Source of the DNA: Euryarchaeota archaeon UBA433
Lineage (GTDB): Archaea > Thermoplasmatota > Poseidoniia > Poseidoniales > Poseidoniaceae
Reading direction: 5' to 3'
Length of the DNA stretch: 9,529 bases
Assembly (NCBI GenBank): GCA_002495535.1
Contig: DAFX01000099.1
Coordinates: 2,699 to 12,227 of the forward strand
The notes under the pieces were generated by a model. The model saw only the letters and a program-made list of their open reading frames with translations. It did no database searches and was not told where the DNA came from. The translations under genes and the position numbers were made by a program. How positions within the stretch are numbered: position 1 is the stretch's first letter; every line of letters starts with the position of its first letter. This document shows positions 4,781 to 9,529 of the stretch, piece after piece.

Positions 4781-5682
4781 GTTTCCCTCTCAGGTGGCCT
4801 GAACTGAACAATAAGCGACACCCAGAGCGCAAGCACCAGCGCACCAGCCCAAATGTTGGCTACCACGATGAGGCTTGCAAGATGCACCCCCGTGAAGAAC
4901 ACGGCGATTGCAACAGCCAGACCCATCATCGTAAACGGTGCGTACTTCAAACGAGGATCGATGAAACTGTAGACGTAAAAACCCCCACCCTTGTAGGCAA
5001 AGAGGTAGGCAAAACAAACGTACACGAGGCCCATGCCGATGCAAAATAACGCCAACTGAGGGTGCAGTTTCGGCGCTACGATGACCACTTCAATCGCCAA
5101 GAATAGAGCTGCTAAATTATGCATCATTTGTTCATGGTAGAGAAAAATGAATGCCGTGTCTCGATTGGATTCAAACAGCTTCGGCAAAATCACGTGTCGC
5201 ACGATGGTCGCTGTAAGGAACGCTGATCCACAAGCGACAACAAACATGCACACCTGTGTGACTTCAAGCCAAGAGGGGACTTCTCTTCCCGAGAGGTGCA
5301 ACCCGGCCGCAACGCTGGAACTGACAAAATAGAGGATGTTACTCAAAAGGGTCCAAGAACTGAAGGTCACGAATTTTTCGAAACCAACGGGGTGAAGCAA
5401 AGCCAATTCCCGTTTTTCATGCATCAACACTTCCATGGTTCCCGGTCCAACTCGGAACATCGAGACCACAGCAGCGATGCCAAAACCAGCGGCAATGAGA
5501 CGCCAGCCAAGTACAGCACCTAGCGGAGCCGTTGGTTCGATAAAGGATTGAGCGGTTTCAGCAATTTGAGGTGCGAGATCCAAGGTTGCAAACACGTAGG
5601 CTAAAAGCACGCCAACCAAAGCGAGTGCGCCGAACGTTTGCCCTGCGGTCCCCGGCTTCCCGTAATCCAATTGCTCAGCCAC
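4765..5682 (-). CDS. Eight-helix membrane protein, weakly FAR-17a/AIG1-like
   Basis: A 305-residue polytopic membrane protein, with hydrophobic segments at about 17-34, 54-76, 104-127, 141-160, 190-205, 208-230, 247-266 and 270-292. The segment EKFVTFSSWTLLSNILYF (102-119) and the later LYHEQMMHNLAALFLAIEVV (181-200) recall FAR-17a/AIG1/ADTRP proteins, intramembrane threonine hydrolases of fatty-acid esters with a catalytic Thr in an LTF/LTxWN-like segment and a His in a later helix. Thr106 and His183 or His188 would be the candidates. This is an impression from motif layout and could be wrong; a plain uncharacterised membrane protein is the alternative. It starts at GTG 5682 (an in-frame stop lies at 5692-5694 and no ATG is available). 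The TTCAAAA box at 5705-5711, 26 nt upstream, suggests its own leaderless promoter. Confidence 0.8.
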   Translation of the reverse strand: MAEQLDYGKPGTAGQTFGALALVGVLLAYVFATLDLAPQIAETAQSFIEPTAPLGAVLGWRLIAAGFGIAAVVSMFRVGPGTMEVLMHEKRELALLHPVGFEKFVTFSSWTLLSNILYFVSSSVAAGLHLSGREVPSWLEVTQVCMFVVACGSAFLTATIVRHVILPKLFESNRDTAFIFLYHEQMMHNLAALFLAIEVVIVAPKLHPQLALFCIGMGLVYVCFAYLFAYKGGGFYVYSFIDPRLKYAPFTMMGLAVAIAVFFTGVHLASLIVVANIWAGALVLALWVSLIVQFRPPERETQASS

Positions 5683-5704
5683 ATCAATGGCTCATACGAG
5701 GGGG

Positions 5705-5711
5705 TTTTGAA
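5705..5711 (-). promoter_or_regulatory. Candidate TATA-like box TTCAAAA before the eight-helix membrane protein
   Basis: On the minus strand the box is centred 26 nt upstream of the GTG start at 5682, in the 44-bp gap after the preceding gene. It has the same sequence and spacing as the box before the gene at 4073. Confidence 0.4.
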
Positions 5712-5726
5712 GGTTCGTTCACTCAC

Positions 5727-6458
5727 TCAACGTAAGTCCGGTAGGTCGTATTGAGAAGGTGCTCTGTGGAGGTATGGATTCTCTGTGTCCTCACGCGAGC
5801 GTCCAGCCTCTTCATCAGCACCTTCTTCTGAGTTTTCCAATTCGTATTTGCGCTTGATTGCACGCATTTGAAGAGAGACACTCAACATCCAAAAAATCAA
5901 CACAATGACGATTGTTGAGGTTTCACGTGGGTTCAAATCCTCGAGCGATTGTCCATTCAGCACAAGCAATCCCGACAACGTCGCTATGCTTCCCAACAAA
6001 GCCGAGACCAACATAGGCAATTTCTTTCGAATCCAAATGATCGAAAAGAAGGCGAGGACTGCCATCGCATTGGTGATAAATTGACTGTCTGAGACTTCGA
6101 ACCCTTGACCGTCAAGCCATTGGAACATCCAACTAAAGCAGATGTAGATGCCAAGCGAGGCCATCAGGTGAATGCTCAGTTGAATGGTAAGCAGGAGGAT
6201 TCCGGCCGTAAGGAGGATTAAAATGACCATGACATAGAGTTCCTCGAGCGTTCCAGTTGGAAGCAAGCTGTGAACCCATGGAGTGAGCAAATAGCCAATG
6301 CCCCCGCCAGCCGCTCCGGCAACATATTGCAACCGTTCATGGCCTCTGAGCATCAAAAAGACCCCTGCCCCAATCAAAACCAAGCCAAACAGCGGTCCAA
6401 GTGCATTGATTTGGTCGAGCAAGGGAGAGCCAACATCAGGCACATCCAAGTCAACCAT
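5727..6458 (-). CDS. Seven-helix membrane protein with acidic C-terminal tail
   Basis: A 243-residue membrane protein. About seven hydrophobic segments lie near 21-37, 46-66, 75-95, 97-114, 128-143, 148-167 and 180-197, followed by a hydrophilic tail of about 45 residues that is first basic (MRAIKRKYE) and then acidic (NSEEGADEEAGRSREDTE), ending HRAPSQYDLPDLR. The glycine-rich pair of first helices (LIGAGVFLMLRG, then VAGAAGGGIGYLL) resembles the layout of DUF4203/TMEM198-like proteins, but I would not assign it firmly. The positive-inside rule puts the tail in the cytoplasm. The start at ATG 6458 is supported by CTAAATTTG about 24 nt upstream. It lies 51 bp after the receiver gene and could be read from its own promoter or with the genes upstream. 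Confidence 0.75.
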   Translation of the reverse strand: MVDLDVPDVGSPLLDQINALGPLFGLVLIGAGVFLMLRGHERLQYVAGAAGGGIGYLLTPWVHSLLPTGTLEELYVMVILILLTAGILLLTIQLSIHLMASLGIYICFSWMFQWLDGQGFEVSDSQFITNAMAVLAFFSIIWIRKKLPMLVSALLGSIATLSGLLVLNGQSLEDLNPRETSTIVIVLIFWMLSVSLQMRAIKRKYELENSEEGADEEAGRSREDTENPYLHRAPSQYDLPDLR

Positions 6459-6477
6459 ATGTGGTCCAAGGGTTCCT

Positions 6478-6486
6478 CAAATTTAG
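6478..6486 (-). promoter_or_regulatory. Candidate TATA box CTAAATTTG before the seven-helix membrane protein
   Basis: On the minus strand an AT-rich box is centred about 24 nt upstream of ATG 6458, in the 51-bp gap after the receiver gene. It suggests an independent leaderless transcript. Confidence 0.4.
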
Positions 6487-6509
6487 CCCCATCGCCTTTG
6501 GCGTAGCGC

Positions 6510-6866
6510 TCAGGCTTGATTCCAAAAATCGAGGGTGTGAAGGTCGAATTTTATCACGGCCGCGTCAGCCCCTTCAGCCCTCAATAACGCGTTTGCTTCG
6601 CTTTCACTCGAGATTGCGATAATGGTTTTTGGGCGTTTCATCGCTCCATCTGAAATGGCTTTATTCAGCCTACGTAACACCTCCAAACCGTTGAAAGGTG
6701 GCATGAAGAAATCCAACATGAGGACGTCGGGGTCAACCTCTGAAATCCAATTGAGTGCATCGGAAGAATCCCATCGTTGCACAAGATCAAAAGTGCCCTC
6801 TGTTTGACCGGCAGAGGTGAGCATTGCCTCGAGGTCGTATGTGTCCTCAAAGGCGAGAATGCGCAT
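6510..6866 (-). CDS. Stand-alone response-regulator receiver domain (CheY-like)
   Basis: A 118-residue single-domain receiver. The phosphorylation site is complete: acidic pair Glu7-Asp8 (ILAFEDTYD), phospho-acceptor Asp52 in VLMLDFFMPPFNGLEVLRRL, the switch Ser at 86 or 87 (IIAISSESE) and the conserved Lys106 (AAVIKFD, where KP is more usual). There is no output domain, so it would act by protein contact or as a phosphate relay. No histidine kinase is in the window, so its partner is encoded elsewhere. It follows the S15/CocE hydrolase gene by 9 bp, and its GAGGT ribosome binding site (6873-6877) overlaps that gene's stop, so the two are very likely co-transcribed. The functional link between an extracellular peptidase and a receiver is not evident. 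Confidence 0.88.
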   Translation of the reverse strand: MRILAFEDTYDLEAMLTSAGQTEGTFDLVQRWDSSDALNWISEVDPDVLMLDFFMPPFNGLEVLRRLNKAISDGAMKRPKTIIAISSESEANALLRAEGADAAVIKFDLHTLDFWNQA

Positions 6867-6875
6867 GAGAATACC

Positions 6876-8792
6876 TCATGCTGGAATGGGTTGTTGTTCC
6901 CACCAAGGGGGTGCTTCAAACCATGCTTCATGATCTGCAGGGCGATCGATTAATGGTAAACCAAAGGTACCACCGTTGACCGTTAAGCCCCCTGCAGGGT
7001 TGCTTGCGCAAGGTCCTGGCAGGTAATCTTCACCCGACTCGGTGAGTTGGAGGCGAAGGGCATGACCGGCGGGAAGCACCACATCAAGAGGATTGAATTC
7101 CATCAGCATGGTGTATTGATTGAACGGCAAGGCAGGGTTTGCGTCATAGCCGCCATCACGGTAGCGAATATCCATTGTTGCGTGGCCAAGTCGCAAGTTG
7201 TTTGTATCATCGTAGAGGGTGGCAAAGATTTGACCACCATTGCATGCTTGGGTGCTGACGTCCAAATGCAAGGTAGGGAGGCCAGAAATATGCGTTTCAT
7301 TGTCAAAGGTTGGGCTGACAAGGTTGACTGAACCACCCAAGGCGCTCACAGTCGCTAGATTGCCCCACGAAGAATCAATCGTGTGCATATCCCACATCAC
7401 ATCGGCAGGTGGCCATGTGTCCTCAACGTGCCATCGCCCGTCGTTGGTTTGCATTTGCACCATCGGTGCAGGCTCTTCGCCAATGCCCTTGAGGTAATAG
7501 TTGAACCATCCAAACAGTTCGACAGCCCAATCCATTCGACTCATGTTCGGGTAGGCTTCCTTGCCGTATCCGCTGTCGAGTTCGCTGTGGCGGTCAGGTT
7601 GATCAGGATAGTTGTGTGCCCATTGGCCTGAGATGGCGCGAGCGTTGATGCCAGCATCGATCAACAATTGGTAGGTGGGGAACGCATGGTAAGGGTCCAC
7701 GTTCCAATCTTGCATGCCCCATACGATGTAGACGCTACCGCGATAGTTTTCCAACACATCAGGAAGGTGGCGTCGCTCGTCCCAGTAGTCGTTCCATTCC
7801 GCTCCGCCAAATTCAGCCCAGCCCCATGTAGAGAACGGATTCAACGGGCCGATTGCATCGTCTGAACACATCCGCATGTCATCGGTGGTCAAGTCGGTTG
7901 TCGCCGCCTCATAGGCTGCGTCATAGCCCATCGCTCTGGCTTCTGAAGATCCGTTTCGATAGAACATTTCTTGGACGCCGATTGAGCCAGAAATGGGAAC
8001 AATGGTTTTCAGGTGTTCAGATGGATTTTGTGCGGCCTCCCAGTTGGTTGTTCCAGCGTAGGATTTCCCCATCAAGCCGACGTTTCCATTTGACCAGTTT
8101 TGCTGACCAAGCCAGTCGGTGACGGCTTGGATGCCCGTTTGTTCACCAAGTCCTTTGACGTCTTGGCAGTGAGTTGATTGACCTGTACCGAAGGTTGAGG
8201 CTTGAGCAAAGGCATAGCCGTGAGGCAGGAAGGTGTCGTAGACCCACTTGCCAACCCCTCCATCAGGGACGGTGTTTGGCGAAGAGTCTTCACCAATGCC
8301 TGGCATACCTTCGCCGCCAAAGTCGTAGTAAGGATGAATGGTCATAATAACAGGCACTTGGGTTCCCTCTGGAACATTGGGCAGCCATAACGCAACGTGC
8401 ATCAATGCGGGACCTGGTGCGCCAACATCCTGTTCACTTGCGGGCAATTCCACTTCGATGAAATGTTCCGTGTAAGGCAGTGCTTCGTAGGTGCCATTGA
8501 CTGGCAGCTGAGCCCTCAGGGTGTCCATTGGCAGGTCCATCTGATGACGGAGGTGCAGTGGCGTGTTCCACCACTCACCTTCGAATTCATTTTCCGAGTT
8601 CATTGAGACGAGGGTTTCACCCAAGGTCATCGCCAACAAAAGGAACACGACAGCAACAGCCATGGTGCTCACCGCAGAATAGGTCAATTGCCTCTGTGCA
8701 GTGGACTTGTGCTCCATTTCCGGCACTAAAGTCGCTGCGAGGACTGAGGCGTCTTCGTTGCCTTCAGCCTCAGCCATGGTTTGTCCAAGCAC
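6876..8792 (-). CDS. Membrane-anchored X-Pro dipeptidyl-peptidase (S15)/CocE-NonD family hydrolase
   Basis: An alpha/beta-hydrolase serine enzyme of the PepX/CocE type, 638 residues from GTG 8792 or 633 from ATG 8777, which is the more ordinary start. Numbering from the GTG: residues 41-60 form an N-terminal membrane anchor (SAVSTMAVAVVFLLLAMTLG), placing the enzyme outside the cell. The catalytic domain follows, with LMGKSYAG giving nucleophile Ser244, GMQDWNVDP giving acid Asp362 and GQWAHN giving base His393. A beta-rich C-terminal jelly-roll domain (from about 485: HISGLPTLHLDVSTQ, then LPAGHALRLQLTESG) is typical of the family. The GKSYxG and DWNV motifs are nearer to X-Pro dipeptidyl-peptidases than to cocaine esterase, so release of X-Pro dipeptides from external peptides is a fair guess; substrate remains inferred. 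Four cysteines (209, 309, 517, 595) could form disulfides. The downstream receiver gene is probably in the same operon. Confidence 0.88.
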   Translation of the reverse strand: MLGQTMAEAEGNEDASVLAATLVPEMEHKSTAQRQLTYSAVSTMAVAVVFLLLAMTLGETLVSMNSENEFEGEWWNTPLHLRHQMDLPMDTLRAQLPVNGTYEALPYTEHFIEVELPASEQDVGAPGPALMHVALWLPNVPEGTQVPVIMTIHPYYDFGGEGMPGIGEDSSPNTVPDGGVGKWVYDTFLPHGYAFAQASTFGTGQSTHCQDVKGLGEQTGIQAVTDWLGQQNWSNGNVGLMGKSYAGTTNWEAAQNPSEHLKTIVPISGSIGVQEMFYRNGSSEARAMGYDAAYEAATTDLTTDDMRMCSDDAIGPLNPFSTWGWAEFGGAEWNDYWDERRHLPDVLENYRGSVYIVWGMQDWNVDPYHAFPTYQLLIDAGINARAISGQWAHNYPDQPDRHSELDSGYGKEAYPNMSRMDWAVELFGWFNYYLKGIGEEPAPMVQMQTNDGRWHVEDTWPPADVMWDMHTIDSSWGNLATVSALGGSVNLVSPTFDNETHISGLPTLHLDVSTQACNGGQIFATLYDDTNNLRLGHATMDIRYRDGGYDANPALPFNQYTMLMEFNPLDVVLPAGHALRLQLTESGEDYLPGPCASNPAGGLTVNGGTFGLPLIDRPADHEAWFEAPPWWEQQPIPA

Positions 8793-8831
8793 TCACCCAT
8801 CAAGAGCATGACGCTCTGTCGTGAATCCATT

Positions 8832-9215
8832 TCAGGCCGCTGCTGCTTCACGGGCTTTTCGTGCTGCGATGAACGAACGAACGCAGACCGCAGTGTAACC
8901 CGAGCCTGTCAGGAGCAACATCAGCATCGAACCAGATGCGTAATCGATTCCATCGCTCATGACCATGAAAAACCGTGTGCCGCCAAGAGCGCTTAGAAGA
9001 CCGAAGGTGGCGGCAATATGCATCCAAAGCTTGCGCTTCTCAGGTGTGCGAAGGCTCATGACCCCTGCCAGAACCAAAGGCAAACCAAGCAGGCTTGGGA
9101 AGAAGGAAGTGATCGATTGTGAGTCTGACAGCACGGATACAGCGAGGCCCCATAAGACGAGAAAAGCACCATATCCGAGCGTGAAGTTTGGCATAAAGTT
9201 TGATTGTTGTTCCAT
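8832..9215 (-). CDS. Small four-helix membrane protein (127 aa), uncharacterised family
   Basis: Four hydrophobic segments lie at about residues 12-29, 36-54, 64-82 and 95-115, with a basic then Ala-rich C-terminus (SFIAARKAREAAAA). The pattern FTLGYGAFLVLWG, FFPSLLGLPLVLAGVMSL, KLWMHIAATFGLLSALGG and CVRSFIAARKAR resembles a small uncharacterised membrane family that I recall from various bacteria (MHxA motif in the third helix, SFxxAR at the end); function unknown. ATG 9215 is preceded by a T-rich tract (read ACAAAAAA on this strand, 9238-9243) about 25 nt upstream, a weak promoter candidate. ATG at residue 8 is an alternative start. The 39-bp gap to the hydrolase gene downstream would allow a common transcript. 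Confidence 0.75.
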   Translation of the reverse strand: MEQQSNFMPNFTLGYGAFLVLWGLAVSVLSDSQSITSFFPSLLGLPLVLAGVMSLRTPEKRKLWMHIAATFGLLSALGGTRFFMVMSDGIDYASGSMLMLLLTGSGYTAVCVRSFIAARKAREAAAA

Positions 9216-9305
9216 ACCATGAGCACACGCACCCCCCTTTTTTGTCTATGGGCTCAACGGCAATGCATCCGTACGATTGATGGGGGGGAACCGCTTCGCC
9301 CAACC
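9216..9305. other. Divergent intergenic region between the 127-aa membrane protein and the secreted protein
   Basis: A 90-bp gap between divergent start codons. It holds a C6T6 run (9233-9243 area, T-rich on +, A-rich on -) suited to a box for the minus gene, and a G7 run at 9282-9288 before the plus gene. I see no clear TATA box for the plus gene and no convincing inverted repeat. Confidence 0.35.
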
Positions 9306-9529
9306 ATGAAAGGACGGCTGACCATCTTGTTGGTTCTCAACCTTCTTTTCATGACGGCACCCATGGCGCCCCTCGCACAAGCCGACACCGGCAACACCGG
9401 GTGGCGCAACGTTGGCATCGACCCAACAATGTGGCTTGACGGACCAGAGCCAGAAGATACGCCAATGAACAAGACCTACCAGGGCAATGCCATCATAGAA
9501 ATTGAAGTCTCCTATGTCCCTGCCCATTT
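9306..9529 (+). CDS. Secreted protein, N-terminal part only (cut by window edge)
   Basis: The frame is open from ATG 9306 to the window end, 74 codons, with no stop. Residues 1-26 form a classic Sec signal peptide: basic start (MKGR), hydrophobic core (LTILLVLNLLFMTAPM) and a small-residue cleavage site after ALAQA-like sequence (APLAQA, 21-26). The mature part begins DTGNTGWRNVGIDPTMWLDG and continues acidic and proline-containing, with IIEIEVSYVP looking like the start of a beta-strand domain. It is therefore probably a surface or exported protein, possibly with Ig-like beta domains, but too little is visible to name a family. No other in-frame start was found upstream. Confidence 0.7.
   Translation, partial: MKGRLTILLVLNLLFMTAPMAPLAQADTGNTGWRNVGIDPTMWLDGPEPEDTPMNKTYQGNAIIEIEVSYVPAH

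Noticed and set aside
7047..8824. Several plus-strand frames of 60-98 codons opposite the S15/CocE hydrolase gene
   Set aside because: The minus-strand gene is unequivocal by catalytic motifs. These frames are Cys/Arg/Pro-rich shadows.
9233..9288. C6T6 and G7 runs as a repeat element or terminator
   Set aside because: They are short homopolymer tracts without pairing arms, placed between divergent starts where no terminator is expected.
9040..9527. Minus-strand frames overlapping the divergent region and the secreted protein gene
   Set aside because: They run through the intergenic homopolymer tracts and opposite a clear signal-peptide gene, and their translations lack domain character.

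Overview
The window reads as archaeal chromosome, most likely a marine planktonic euryarchaeon of the Marine Group II / Poseidoniales type. This is inference: no marker gene such as rRNA or a ribosomal protein is present. The evidence is five start codons with an AT-rich box centred 24-27 nt upstream (archaeal TATA-box spacing for leaderless transcripts), other genes with GAGG/GGAG ribosome binding sites, a JAMM metalloprotease, a very acidic protein with an aromatic-acidic tail, and membrane or secreted proteins mixed with bacterial-looking genes (cofactor-dependent phosphoglycerate mutase, DUF1499, a CheY-like receiver). Genes are densely packed and there is no stretch over 300 bp without one. 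I see no tRNA, rRNA, CRISPR array or insertion sequence.

Left part (97-1984, all +): a winged-helix regulator gene is followed by four tightly coupled genes. These encode a 92-aa amphipathic 11-residue-repeat protein, two tiny one-helix membrane proteins (61 and 58 aa) and a 269-aa multi-pass membrane protein. Near-identical 13-bp inverted repeats (GGGTKAAKTACCC) lie just downstream of the TATA-like box in front of the regulator gene and in front of the operon. The simplest model is a self-regulated, regulator-controlled membrane module of unknown function. It is the best candidate here for an undescribed system.

Middle (2039-4780): a 2,3-bisphosphoglycerate-dependent phosphoglycerate mutase with an unusual insertion is translationally coupled to a membrane-anchored DUF1499 protein. 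Convergent to these is a JAMM/MPN+ metalloprotease with an intact catalytic signature, and divergent from that gene is an acidic coiled-coil-like protein.

Right part (4765-9215, all -): an eight-helix membrane protein with weak resemblance to FAR-17a/AIG1 hydrolases, a seven-helix membrane protein with an acidic tail (DUF4203/TMEM198-like at best), a stand-alone response-regulator receiver, a 633-638-aa membrane-anchored X-Pro dipeptidyl-peptidase/CocE-type serine hydrolase, and a 127-aa four-helix membrane protein. The hydrolase and receiver genes lie 9 bp apart and look co-transcribed. At the right edge, a secreted protein gene begins divergently on + and runs out of the window.
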